Below are positions 28,839-37,827 of a stretch of DNA of 64,000 nucleotides, piece by piece. This DNA comes from Schlesneria paludicola DSM 18645 (GTDB lineage Bacteria; Planctomycetota; Planctomycetia; Planctomycetales; Planctomycetaceae), in the NCBI RefSeq assembly GCF_000255655.1, contig NZ_JH636435.1:186001-250000 (forward strand), in the 5' to 3' direction. The position numbers and the translations under genes were made by a program. The notes beneath the pieces are model-generated. The model was not told the origin of the DNA and searched no databases. It was given only the letters and a program-made list of their open reading frames with translations. Each line of letters opens with the position of its first letter. The stretch's first letter is position 1.

Positions 28839-29088
28839 TCGTCGGCGACTTTCCGAGCACGCCTGAATGGCCTCGCTTCCGACGAACAAATACGGATGCG
28901 GATCTCGATGGCGCTGTCCACGGTGACGAATCTGATCTTGGCTGCTGAGATCCGCTCCGCAGCGGAATCGAACAGCAGACGCTAGTCGATTCCGTTTTGA
29001 AAGCGGAGGAGGAGGAGCTGAAGGCGGCGGCGGGCTGAGCAACCGATTGAGGAAGTGGCCGCCGCCCATTTGGTGATACAGGCAATCG
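28839..29088. other. Convergent intergenic region
   Basis: About 250 bp between the ends of nadB and the FkbM gene. It contains a purine-rich tract near 29000-29040 and a short stem (TCCGCT/AGCGGA near 28950-28975). No gene is supported. Confidence 0.4.
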
Positions 29089-29862
29089 TCAATTCGCTCC
29101 GGGAAACGGAGTTCGCGACGCGTAAACATGATGGTTTTCGTCTGTCCGAACGTGCATTCCAGCGGCTTTGAGGGTGGTTGCCACTCGTTCCGCGGTTCGT
29201 ACGCCATCTCGAATATGGTAAGCGGCGATGACCGCATAATCGACGTGATCCAGCAGCTCTTTCGCGCCGACCAGTGCTTCGAGCTCAGCACCTTCGATGT
29301 CCATTTTCAAAAAGTTGACGCGTTTCTGGCCCAACCGCTTCCACATGGCGTCAAGTGTCTCAGCTCGCACCACCAATGTTTGCTTGGATTCGTCTGCCAA
29401 AGCTTGGCCGCGCTGACCGCGCGCATCTGGAACCGCCGTGTTGCTCCCCGGTGTATGCCCGATGAAGAAAGTCAACTCTGTTTCCTGGTCCCAGCAGGCA
29501 CGATCAATGATCTCAATATTGGATCGCTGCTCAGCAATCTTCCTTAAGCCTGCGAGATGTTCGGGAAGGCACTCGAAGACGTAGACTTTACCTGACTTGC
29601 CGACAAGGTCCGAAAATTGCTTCGTTTCCCACCCAAGCTCTCCACCGACGTCGAAGATCGTGTCTCCCCGTTTGGGCATGAAATGTCGGAAGTATTCAAG
29701 GACCCAGACGCGGGGCGCGACGACATCAATTGTCCGGCCTCGCATCCAGACACGCCAACCAGAAAGCGTCGGGTAAAATGCACAGAATGGAATGCGGCGA
29801 CTGAATAGACTGTAAACCGGAAAGGCGCACGCGTAAGCAAAATGTTTGATAGCCAGCAACAT
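29089..29862 (-). CDS. FkbM family SAM-dependent methyltransferase
   Basis: A 257-residue methyltransferase of the FkbM group. A ~50-residue N-terminal region with hydrophobic character precedes the Rossmann fold. The SAM site is IFDVGGELGWETKQFSDLVG near residue 70, then VYVFECLPEH and the family hallmark FLKMDIEGAELEAL near residue 175. The usual GANIG is GGELG here, a modest change. FkbM enzymes often methylate sugars or lipids. I use the ATG at 29862; the frame runs to 29931. It lies next to a decayed transposase and may be acquired cargo, but no glycan cluster accompanies it. Confidence 0.85.
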   Translation of the reverse strand: MLLAIKHFAYACAFPVYSLFSRRIPFCAFYPTLSGWRVWMRGRTIDVVAPRVWVLEYFRHFMPKRGDTIFDVGGELGWETKQFSDLVGKSGKVYVFECLPEHLAGLRKIAEQRSNIEIIDRACWDQETELTFFIGHTPGSNTAVPDARGQRGQALADESKQTLVVRAETLDAMWKRLGQKRVNFLKMDIEGAELEALVGAKELLDHVDYAVIAAYHIRDGVRTAERVATTLKAAGMHVRTDENHHVYASRTPFPGAN

Positions 29863-29984
29863 TATTTGTTTTCGATCGTTACTTAGAAAGTTCACATGGT
29901 GGCGTAATTGGTTGCAGCACTGTTGCCCCAACCGACGGATTCGGTAAGCGCCCTGTCGAGTTCGGGGCGAAAAGCATCATTTCA

Positions 29985-30700
29985 GTGACACAGAGGCGGA
30001 ATGCGGATGTCGTCCCATGACGAGCATCGTCATGACTATGGTGTTCGGGGCGACTTGGTTCCACCGGCAGCGACGGTTGTGAGCGGTTCAGTGCCTGCAC
30101 TTGGCACTTTTCGTCAATACACAAACCAATCGCCTTGTTGGGTGGACTCAAGTGCAGTCCAAAGACACCTCGAATTTTGTCAAGCAAAAGCGAGGCCGTT
30201 GATAAATTGAATATTTCCGTGCGATGCGCTTGCAAGTGACATGCACGGCCAATTCGCGAAACCGCCGTCAGGCTCAGGCCGGTCGCCTTTGCCATTCCAC
30301 GCGTACTCCAACCCGCGGTGTGCGGTGGTTTCGATTCAATGGTTCGGGGCATCACGCGTTCAACATCGGCATCGTTGAATCTTCGCGGCGCTCCCGGACG
30401 CGGTTGGTTGTGCACATCATCCAATCGGTGGTCAACAAATCGCTGACGCAATTTGCCGACCATTGGCACTGTCACACCCAACTCCTCGACAACGCGTGTG
30501 TGCGGGTCAAGCCATGCCCGCACATCAAAACCACTCGATATCGCAGTGCCAAGAACTGGCTCCTGTTGGTGTGTCATACCCAACGTTCCAGCGTCTCACG
30601 TACTTCGTCCGTCAAAACACATTCCGTCTTCAGTCGTCCAATCGCCAAACCCGTGCTTTCGGGGCAAGAGCTCAACGAGCGGCGCAATCAATTTGAAATG
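29985..30700 (-). pseudogene. Decayed IS630-family transposase
   Basis: Remnant of an IS630-type DDE transposase read on the minus strand. The N-terminal helix-turn-helix is recognisable (LTDEVRETLERWV, then TVPMVGKLRQRFVDHRLDDV) but is split by a stop near 30590 and a frameshift near 30500. The catalytic domain starts with the first aspartate (GLCIDEKCQVQAL) and runs to RHGTTSAF, where IS630 similarity stops near 29985. The second aspartate and the glutamate are gone. Terminal inverted repeats were not found. The element is dead and truncated. Confidence 0.75.
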
Positions 30701-31628
30701 CTTTTGTCACACAGGATAATACTGCTCCTGTAGTTACGAAAAGCCGGATGCTTCTCAATTGAGCGCGATTTAACATAACGAACGGGCGTAGAGGATTCCA
30801 TGTGAAACTGCAGGTTTTTAGCCCATCCGGGAATTTTGTGGGGTTGTGAGGATTCTAGTGTTTTGAGGGGCGAACAATGCCGACAGAATTCGTGTTTGCA
30901 GACCTTGGATTTGAAGCCCCCGCGAATATTTTCACAAGGTGGCGCTGGGGATGGAGCATCAGCAGGCGGACGCATTCGTGGAGAATTTTCGGAGGCGAGG
31001 CGATGCGTTGCAGTCCAGCGTGTGATGAATTACGGCCCTGTTAGGGCCACACGGCGAGAGCAGCAATGGCGGCATCTGGACGGTTGCCGGTTCGCGACGA
31101 TCCTCCATGTTCGGATTCCGCGAGTGGAATCCGAACATGGAGTCAAGCAATTGGGATTGCCCTGAGCAGAGAGGGACAGTCACTGATCGCAAAGCGGCGA
31201 CTCCTTCAAAAGAAACAGGGCCGCAGGGCGCAATGGCGAATCCACCGGACTTGGATTAGGCGATTCTCAATCAAGCAGTGACACGCCAGCGATATACTGC
31301 AGCAAGGAAGTCGCTTTTCGGGCTTCTTGATGTTCCGCCCAAACATCATTGGCCAGTCGAAGTCGATGAAATCTGCATCGAATGCATGCTTGAAGCGTAC
31401 TCAAACGTACTGATCGTAATTTCCAATTGTCACGAGGGCCGATACCCATTGTGCTGGCACAGTGCGCAGTTCTGCTGTCTCATTGCGCAGACGATGACGA
31501 GACTCGCGCTCAAGTGCGGTCCGCTATTGTGGCCGAAGCAGGTGAAATGCCAATCACCGCCGCCCTTGCCCCCCACCCTAGGGCCTGCCAAACTACAGAC
31601 AAACCGTCACGCTTTTGCGAGCCAAAAC
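30701..31628. other. Gene-poor interval with a strong hairpin
   Basis: About 930 bp without a supported gene, between the transposase remnant and the small membrane-protein gene. Open frames overlap each other and show no family features. The one clear structure is the hairpin at 31103-31142. Confidence 0.45.
31103..31142. other. Perfect 17-bp inverted repeat (hairpin)
   Basis: CTCCATGTTCGGATTCC at 31103-31119 and its exact reverse complement at 31126-31142, with the six-base spacer GCGAGT. No T-run follows on either strand and no gene ends nearby, so a terminator is unlikely. Role unknown. Confidence 0.7.
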
Positions 31629-32063
31629 ATGCGAGAGTTTTTCAGGGGTTGGAAACGCAAGTTTGGCGTTGTCACTCTACTGATGGCGTGCGCGGTCATG
31701 GCGGGGTGGGTGAGAAGTCTGAGTGTCATCGACGAAGTGGCGATCTACACCACAGGGCGTGAGCATGCTTTCGGATCTGCTTTTGGGTACTTCGCATGGC
31801 AGTCGACTGACGCACACACGACCAATACAAAACGCTTTTGGGATTGGAACGCTCAACCCACGATTGGCAGTGGCCTCACATCCGAATCGCTGGTGAAACA
31901 GTTCGAGTCGTCCCTGACGTCGCTTGAGTCCCTGCACCCTCAGCAATGGATGCTCTCTTACTGGTTGCTCGTCATCCCGCTGACGCTGCTGTCGGCATGG
32001 CTGCTTCTTTCGAAGTCACGACCGGCCAATTTCAGCGAATCACCGAACGCCACGGCGACCTGA
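31629..32063 (+). CDS. Hypothetical membrane protein, MREFFRG family (full copy)
   Basis: A 144-residue protein with an N-terminal membrane helix (VVTLLMACAVMAGWVRSL after the basic MREFFRGWKRKFG) and a second helix at the C-terminus (YWLLVIPLTLLSAWLLL). About 80 polar residues lie between. I recall the MREFFRG start as recurrent in planctomycete genomes, without known function. The ATG at 31629 marks where similarity to the second copy at 33971 becomes strong. The frame is open upstream to 31278 but is not conserved there. It sits in the gene-poor zone near the tRNA. Confidence 0.7.
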   Translation: MREFFRGWKRKFGVVTLLMACAVMAGWVRSLSVIDEVAIYTTGREHAFGSAFGYFAWQSTDAHTTNTKRFWDWNAQPTIGSGLTSESLVKQFESSLTSLESLHPQQWMLSYWLLVIPLTLLSAWLLLSKSRPANFSESPNATAT

Positions 32064-32463
32064 GGTCTGGATCGCAGGCGAAAGCCACAAGTCCGCACAG
32101 TGTATGACAAGGTTGCGGAAACGCATTCACGATGCACAATAAGACATTCCACTTGAAAATTTGAATGCCTCTGATTCCGCATCAAATGCAATTACCCAAT
32201 GGCTGAAATTCAGCTGCAACTCATTTTTGATTACGCACGAAGTCGAAAAGTCAGTCATCCATCTCCCTCGCCATTGGGCAAGCTCTTCCCGCCAATCTGC
32301 GAAACGATTGCACAGAGCCGAGAACGTGGATTCTGCAAGATAATACTGAAATTCGGACTGAGATTCTTCGACCGATACCTGACGTGCGAACGCGGTCAGC
32401 GCAAGCCATCCCTGAATCTCGCGGAGAAATCCGCAGCAGTGATCATGCTTTCGATTGATCTGG
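32064..32463. other. Intergenic, nothing recognised
   Basis: About 400 bp downstream of the membrane-protein gene, at the 3' side of the recombinase remnant. A plus-strand frame (32199-32588) overlaps the remnant and shows no features of a real protein. Confidence 0.4.
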
Positions 32464-32928
32464 TCAATTGGCCACCCGCTTCTTTGGAGTCGTCTTCCTG
32501 GACGTCGCTTTCTTCGCAGGCTTTGGCCAGAGCCAAGCGCGAATGTGGTTCACAACGCGCTCAAGACGGTCCGCGAAAATCGCCTTAAGATAGACGGCTG
32601 CCATGTCACCGGTCTTGAAGCGATTTTCCTTCGATTCGTAGAAGGCATCGCAAAGCTGCTTGACCGTTGAACGGTAGTCGTCCTGTGGTTTGGGCGTGCG
32701 ACCCGCTTGCAGGTCGTCACGCTCATTGCAATACTTCTCCAGCGCCGCGTCGGAGTCAGAGATGACGCCGTAGTAGCAGAGCTTTCCTCTTATTTTCTTT
32801 GCCCATTGTCCACTGGCGCGAGGGTAGAGGGGGAAGTCCGTGCAAGGCCGTTTTACCTTGGCTTTTTTGCCATGCGAATGGACTCGGTGGTCGGATTGGT
32901 GGTCGTGATGAAAAGCTCTTTTTTTCAA
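32464..32928 (-). pseudogene. Tyrosine recombinase/integrase remnant with apparent internal deletion
   Basis: A 154-residue frame. The N-terminal half (TDFPLYPRASGQWAKKIRGK, then NERDDLQAGRTPKPQ and TVKQLCDAFYESKENR) matches the start of planctomycete phage-type integrases. It then jumps directly to MAAVYLKAI and RLERVVNHIRAWLWPKP, which resemble the extreme C-terminus. The core-binding and catalytic domains with the R-H-R-Y residues are missing. A family-like start, ATG reading MAKK at 32873, is in a different frame, which suggests an early frameshift as well; the open frame itself begins with TTG. It lies 33 bp from a tRNA gene, the usual integration site for such elements. Confidence 0.65.
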
Positions 32929-32960
32929 AAACTCACGAATACTCTACAAAATAGGCACAT

Positions 32961-33033
32961 GGGGCTGTAGCTCAACGGTCAGAGCAGAGGACTCATAATC
33001 CTTTGGTTCTGGGTTCGAATCCCAGCAGCCCCA
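32961..33033 (+). tRNA. tRNA with CAU anticodon (Met or Ile2)
   Basis: A 73-base cloverleaf. The acceptor stem is GGGGCTG/CAGCCCC with discriminator A, the D-arm is GCTC/GAGC, and the anticodon stem is GAGGA/TCCTT around CTCATAA. The T-arm is CTGGG/CCCAG with TTCGAAT. The anticodon is CAT, so it is elongator methionine or a lysidine-modified isoleucine tRNA; sequence alone does not settle this. CCA is not encoded, and TTTT follows directly. The integrase remnant next to it makes it a likely old attachment site. Confidence 0.93.
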
Positions 33034-33970
33034 TTTTACTGCGCAAGGGACGCGTCCGCCCGTTTGTGCTGTACCGTCCTCGATCTATCACACGCTGATC
33101 CTGAATTGGTTTTTACGGACGACCGTTCAGGCGAAAACGACAGAGAAGCAGGTTGCTTGATCTCGTCCGCGATGATGATGTGCCATGGAGGGACACTCAC
33201 GCGGTGACGGAGTCGGGCCGTTTGCACCTTCGCTGATTCTGAGATGGGATCTCGGATTGTCCCGTGGTGGCCATCAATTGCAGTTGGCATCTTCCCTGCC
33301 GCCACTCTGGCTTCTGTCCCCTCGCGATGGCGGGCTAGATTTGAATCGTCCAGGCTCGAACTGCGGGAATGATGACTGCGAAGTAGATCACGATCCAGCC
33401 GAAAATCAGCCAACTGAAATGGCTAACCGCGTCTTGATTGACTTCGTCGTGCTGGCTCGCGTCATTACTTGCTTTTTTCATTTCAGCCAACCTCTTGATC
33501 GGCATCGTGCCTATTTGGCGCCTCACAACCTGCGAAATCTGGTGGGGCAGTCACTTGGTGTTCACGATGTCATGGCGTGTTCAAATTTGTGTGGAGACAC
33601 TCCCGTCAATTCGGCAAGTGCCTAATTGAAACACGCTTGCATGGTGAGACGAGACTCACCCGCCGCGTCACAATTTCGCCACTTGACGTCATGAGGATTT
33701 TGCGGACTATAGAAGCGTTCCATTCAGGCCGCCTAATCGATTTGACGTCGTCAAGGCATAGAAAATATCTATGGGTCAAGTGACCCTCAAACAGACGCTT
33801 TCTGAGTCTCGCAAGGGTGTTTGCATGACGCAGACCATGCTCAGTGGTGGGTTCGCGCGGCCCGTGTCCGACATGGTTTGGAACTTGCGGGCGGCAATGC
33901 GAAAATCCGGCACCGATTGTGATCGACGCTGTCGAGGTTCACCGGCACAAGTCTTCTGCGAGTCAGAATC
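33034..33970. other. Gene-poor interval downstream of the tRNA
   Basis: About 940 bp. The only candidate gene is the small membrane protein at 33335-33505. I found no repeat of the tRNA 3' end here that would mark a second attachment site. Confidence 0.4.
33335..33505 (-). CDS. Possible small single-helix membrane protein
   Basis: A 56-residue frame starting MPIKRLAEMKKASND, with a charged first half and one strong hydrophobic helix (FSWLIFGWIVIYFAVIIPAV) near the C-terminus, ending AVRAWTIQI. The pattern of a charged N-terminus plus a clean membrane helix is more protein-like than other frames here. The ribosome site is weak, and a GTG seven codons upstream is an alternative start. No family recognised. 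Confidence 0.4.
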   Translation of the reverse strand: MPIKRLAEMKKASNDASQHDEVNQDAVSHFSWLIFGWIVIYFAVIIPAVRAWTIQI

Positions 33971-34198
33971 ATGCGAGAGTTCTTCAGGGGAAGGCGACGC
34001 AAACTAGGCGTTGTCATGCTGTTGCTGGCATGCGCGCAGATGCTCGGATGGCTGAGAAGTGAACGTACTGCCGACGAATTTCTGTTAACAAATGACGCGA
34101 TGATTCGAGAGAGCCTCGTTTCATCGCGTGGAAGACTGTTCTGGATGCGATATGACTACCGCGGGAGTCATCGAGAGGGACGCAGCCTGCTGGAATAA
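33971..34198 (+). pseudogene. Truncated copy of the MREFFRG membrane-protein family
   Basis: A 75-residue frame whose start (MREFFRGRRRKLGVVMLLLACAQMLGWLRS in outline) parallels the full copy at 31629, including about 20 bp of DNA just upstream of the ATG. It stops at 34196 before the central region and the C-terminal helix that the full copy has. It is probably a decayed duplicate, though a short functional protein cannot be excluded. Confidence 0.6.
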
Positions 34199-34394
34199 CA
34201 GGCGCTGACTCTGGCCAGGTTCAAGACGCCATGACGTCGTGAATACTCGTTTCCTAGTCCCCTTGCTTGAAGAGGCTGTCAGGTCAACAGGACTGTGATA
34301 TCGCCCGGTCGGTGCGGTCGAATGTTTACGGCAGGCCTCGAAGACGTGAATCAGAAGACTCGTTGCCCGCAGGTTGATTCGTATGCATTGCAAG

Positions 34395-35405
34395 TCAGAA
34401 CGATAGACTTTCCGCTCGCATCGCAAGAGCGACCGACACCATGGCCGGAAGGCCGACGCAGATTGCGATCGTGATCAAGCCTCGCCAGCTTTGACGCCAC
34501 GGGCCTGGCAACGCAAGGGCGAGTCCCGCACTCAATGGCGCGACGGCAGGAAGAAGGAACGCGGTCGTGGGGACTTCGCTGAAGGTTTCGTGGTAACCTG
34601 CCAGCAGAATTGCTGGCAAGAAAACGGCGCCGATTGGCGCAGCGGAAGCGGTCTGGCCGCCACGCCAAAGAGCCGCGGTCGCCAGGCCGCCAGTTGCCGC
34701 CATGAGCATCGTTGCCGCGTCCGTGAGCCGTGCCGAATGCGCGTGAATCAAAATTGTTGCTGCGGCGAAGGAGGCCACAACGGTACAGACCGAGGCGACC
34801 CCTGATCGCATCTGAACGGACAGGCGATCTGCCACCCACCACCCCAGAAACACAATCCCCCCTGCCAGCCACGAAACCCACGGATATTCCACCGCCAGAT
34901 CAGCCGGAACGAACAGTCGTGCTGCGACGAACGAAGCGGCCAGACGGGAAAGTTGAAGCCAACGTGCCGGGCATTTCAATGACTTCGCGAGCAATTCGAC
35001 GACAACAACAATCCCGATCGCCGCAGGAATCCAATAGCGCCCGGACCGGGGACTTTTGGTCGTCGCGGAGGTGATCTCTGTATCAGGGCCGTTGGCCGTC
35101 GCTTCGTCTTCCGATTCGGCAGACTCCTGCTGGGCTGGTTGACCGACGAGAGCAGCCAGAAGTCCACGCCCCCACTGTTCGATCGCCAGCGGTTTCTCGG
35201 CATCGAAGCGCGTGACAAACACACCGCGACAAAGATTCGCAGCCAGTAGTCCCAGAACGATCGCCAATGCCGCAGTCAGGTATACGTATCGTGTGTTGAG
35301 GATCTTCCAACCACACACCGTGGCGATCGCGGTGGTCAAGAACGCCGGAAGAACAATGTTGAGCGAGGCATCGATGACTTCGGAGACTGGCGGCAGCGAT
35401 GACAT
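34395..35405 (-). CDS. Hypothetical polytopic membrane protein
   Basis: A 336-residue protein with about nine hydrophobic segments. Two or three lie before residue 65 (IVLPAFLTTAIATVCGW, YLTAALAIVLGLLAANLC). An acidic, Gln/Glu-rich cytoplasmic or periplasmic loop covers residues ~88-120, and the remaining helices run to residue ~330. I do not recognise a family. The ATG at 35405 is the natural start. Upstream on the same strand is the yceI-like gene, separated by a strong hairpin, so it may have its own promoter. Confidence 0.78.
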   Translation of the reverse strand: MSSLPPVSEVIDASLNIVLPAFLTTAIATVCGWKILNTRYVYLTAALAIVLGLLAANLCRGVFVTRFDAEKPLAIEQWGRGLLAALVGQPAQQESAESEDEATANGPDTEITSATTKSPRSGRYWIPAAIGIVVVVELLAKSLKCPARWLQLSRLAASFVAARLFVPADLAVEYPWVSWLAGGIVFLGWWVADRLSVQMRSGVASVCTVVASFAAATILIHAHSARLTDAATMLMAATGGLATAALWRGGQTASAAPIGAVFLPAILLAGYHETFSEVPTTAFLLPAVAPLSAGLALALPGPWRQSWRGLITIAICVGLPAMVSVALAMRAESLSF

Positions 35406-35529
35406 TTTTCACACCGTGACCTGAAGACGAAGATCGGGGCGCGTTCCACATGCTCGTTTGGAGCGGAACACCCTCTGGAGATTTGGCCGTTGACAAGCAA
35501 CCGTCAGCAGCCCCTCGAAATTAGGGGGG

Positions 35530-35566
35530 AAAGACACGATGGCATTCACGTTGCCATCGTGTCTTT
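35530..35566 (-). terminator. Rho-independent-type terminator after the YceI gene
   Basis: A perfect 15-bp stem (AAAGACACGATGGCA and its complement, 35530-35544/35552-35566) with a seven-base loop, about 40 bp past the YceI stop. On the minus strand the stem ends in TCTTT and then C/T-rich sequence, a reasonable though short U-tract. Confidence 0.7.
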
Positions 35567-35603
35567 GAATCTTGAAAACGAACGTCTCAGCCACACGAAC
35601 AGA

Positions 35604-36137
35604 TCAGCGTTTGGCTTTCAGATCGACTCGAACTTCCACATCATCGTTGATCTTTCCGGTGCCGTAAGTCATTCCGAAGTCCTGGCGATTGATGTTGAAC
35701 GCCGCCTTGATGGCCAGGGTGTCACCGGTTTTGATTTCCGCGGGAAATGTCACCTTCTTCGTCTTGCCCAGTATCGTCAGGTCGCCGGTCACCTGAGTAC
35801 CGTCCGACGTCTTTTCAATTTTTGTGCTCTTGAATTTGGCCTTTGGGTGATCCTTCACCGAAAAGAGGTCGGGCGATTTCAAGTGTTGTGTCAGCTTCGG
35901 ATCGTCGGAGTACAACGAGCCACAATCAATTTCAACGTCGAACTTCAGATTCGATCCGTCTGACAACGTGGCTGTGCCCTTCACTTGTTTGAAACCGCCA
36001 TCATGTTTGCCGTCGGCTTTCGTTCCGGTCCATTCAATCTTGGTGTTCTCACCATTCAACGAGTATTTCGTTTCCTCGGCTTGAACGAGACCGCAAGCCC
36101 CAACAGCCACCATCAACGCAGCGAAAGTCTGACGCAT
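35604..36137 (-). CDS. YceI family exported protein
   Basis: A 177-residue periplasmic protein with a signal peptide (TFAALMVAVGACGLVQA, cleaved near residue 20). It has a single YceI lipocalin-like beta-barrel domain, which binds isoprenoid-type lipids in characterised members. Family landmarks are the KYSLNGENTKIEWTGTK start, LKFDVEIDCGSLYSDDPKLT, HLKSPDLFSVKDHPKAKF near residue 90, and INRQDFGMTYGTGKINDDVE near the end. The ATG at 36137 has an AGGAGG ribosome site, so the open frame to 36188 is not used. It is divergent from the AraC-MarR regulator, 227 bp apart. Confidence 0.92.
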   Translation of the reverse strand: MRQTFAALMVAVGACGLVQAEETKYSLNGENTKIEWTGTKADGKHDGGFKQVKGTATLSDGSNLKFDVEIDCGSLYSDDPKLTQHLKSPDLFSVKDHPKAKFKSTKIEKTSDGTQVTGDLTILGKTKKVTFPAEIKTGDTLAIKAAFNINRQDFGMTYGTGKINDDVEVRVDLKAKR

Positions 36138-36364
36138 GAAAACCTCCTGAAAACGGGTCATGACATCGGTCGGCACACACTGTGTCACCGATTGAGAGCA
36201 CGTCGACCAGACCTGTGAAATCGGAGCGAACCTCAGAGGTGCGTCCTACAGATTCTAAGTCTGTCAAAGCATCCTCGACATGCTCAGTGTTGTAACCGGA
36301 TCGAAGTGGATTCAGAATGATCAAAGCGATTGATTTCTAGTCCAATCGTCCAGGAAGGCTTCGA

Positions 36365-37654
36365 ATGGATGTGCTGACGGATTTGCTAAACATCATGGGG
36401 ACCTCGGCACATGTTGATGAACTGGCCCGAGCGGAAGCGGGTTGGCGTTCCGAAATTCGGACTGCGGACCATCTGACCTGCTATGCCGTCGCGGGGGGCG
36501 AGTGTCGATTGAAGTGGGGTTCGAAGTCGATCAGTCTCGGCCGTGGTGAATTGGTAATCGTGAACCAAGGGGTGTCTCACCGAATTCAGGCTTCTAAAAT
36601 CGGCCAAACTGTTCTGGTGTCGGGACGCATCCAATTTCTGTCCGGGACGTCTGGGCACACAATTTTGGAGTTACCGTCCCTATTGCGACTGACCGCCTCC
36701 GCCGAATCGACGACACTGGGGTTGTTTGAGCATCTCATTCGCGAGGTCACGTTGGCCAGACCGGGCTGGGAGTCGGTCACAGCGGGACTTGTGATCGCAC
36801 TTTTTGTGGAAGCTCTTCGAGTTCACGGCGCATCCGTCGAGGATGGATCGCGAGGCTGGCTACGCGGGTTGTCCGACGCTGATGTTGCGGCGGCTCTTCA
36901 GTTGATGCACCAGCAACCGTCGCATCGGTGGACCGTCGCCGAACTAGCGCAGCGACTGTCGATTTCCCGTTCGGCGTTTGCGGCTCGCTTCAAGACTGTA
37001 ACAGGCCGGCCGCCACTGGAGTATCTGACCTGGTGGCGGTTGTACCGCGCGGCGGCACGCCTTCGTCGACGAGACGGTTCAACAGTGGCGCAGATTGCGA
37101 GGGATGCGGGTTACGATTCTGACGTCTCGTTCGGAAAGGCGTTCCGCCGAGAGTTTGGCCGCACTCCTGGTGCGTTACGACGCGAAGGCTCCTCGCGTAC
37201 ACGCTCGCCACTACAACTCGAACTCAAGAAACGCTTGCCATTTGATTTCCCCGAGCAAGAGACGGGGCTGAACCTGTTCAAGACGGCTGCATTTTTTCAG
37301 GGAGACTACGAGGCACTCTTCACGCGTCATGGAATCCGCAGCACGTGGTACAACGTTCTGCGAATTTTGCGTGGAGTCGGCACGCCTGTCGAGCTTGATG
37401 AAGTGGCCGTTCGCTTGGTTGTACCACATGCAAGACCGCTTGAGCTCTTTGAGGAGATTGCCAGTGCGAATTATCTCGAATTCGTAAATGAACGTCGAGC
37501 ACTCGCGATTACTCAGCGCGGACTGGACACTTTGGCTGGGATTGATGGCACGTTGATCGATATTCATCGCCGACAACTCGGGCACCTGAGCCCTGGCGAA
37601 TTGGCGGAGCTCGATCGTCTGCTTGTAAAGGCCCGCCGACGGGATGGCTCATGA
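36365..37654 (+). CDS. AraC-family regulator with a C-terminal MarR-like winged-helix domain
   Basis: A 429-residue regulator in three parts. Residues ~15-110 are a cupin sensor (CYAVAGGECRLKWG, LGRGELVIVNQGVSHRI). Residues ~170-272 are an AraC double helix-turn-helix (WTVAELAQRLSISRSAFAAR, TVAQIARDAGYDSDVSFGKA, FRREFGRTPGALRR). Residues ~285-429 are a complete MarR-like module: GDYEALFTRHGIRSTWYNVL, a winged-helix region, then ITQRGLDTLAGID and HRRQLGHLSPGELAELDRLL. AraC regulators normally end after the second helix-turn-helix. The frame is continuous with a GGAAGG ribosome site. The divergent yceI-like gene is a possible target. Confidence 0.85.
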   Translation: MDVLTDLLNIMGTSAHVDELARAEAGWRSEIRTADHLTCYAVAGGECRLKWGSKSISLGRGELVIVNQGVSHRIQASKIGQTVLVSGRIQFLSGTSGHTILELPSLLRLTASAESTTLGLFEHLIREVTLARPGWESVTAGLVIALFVEALRVHGASVEDGSRGWLRGLSDADVAAALQLMHQQPSHRWTVAELAQRLSISRSAFAARFKTVTGRPPLEYLTWWRLYRAAARLRRRDGSTVAQIARDAGYDSDVSFGKAFRREFGRTPGALRREGSSRTRSPLQLELKKRLPFDFPEQETGLNLFKTAAFFQGDYEALFTRHGIRSTWYNVLRILRGVGTPVELDEVAVRLVVPHARPLELFEEIASANYLEFVNERRALAITQRGLDTLAGIDGTLIDIHRRQLGHLSPGELAELDRLLVKARRRDGS

Positions 37655-37827
37655 TGAAAACAGTCAAGAGTTACTGAAGGCAAATATTGCGAGACACCCT
37701 GATGATTTCGAACTCTGCCTCATCTCGCTATCTGGCATGCCCCGGTACGCTATAATCGGCACTGTCGTCTGTCGACGCGCCCGTTGGTAAGTTAGGCCCG
37801 GGATGGGAACTTCGTTTGAGGTGATTG

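Noticed and set aside
29000-29040. Purine-rich GGAGGAGGAGG and GGCGGCGG tract
   Set aside because: A short simple-sequence tract in a convergent gap; nothing indicates a function.
32199-32588. 129-codon plus-strand frame overlapping the integrase remnant
   Set aside because: Its second half is antisense to the remnant, and its first half has no features.
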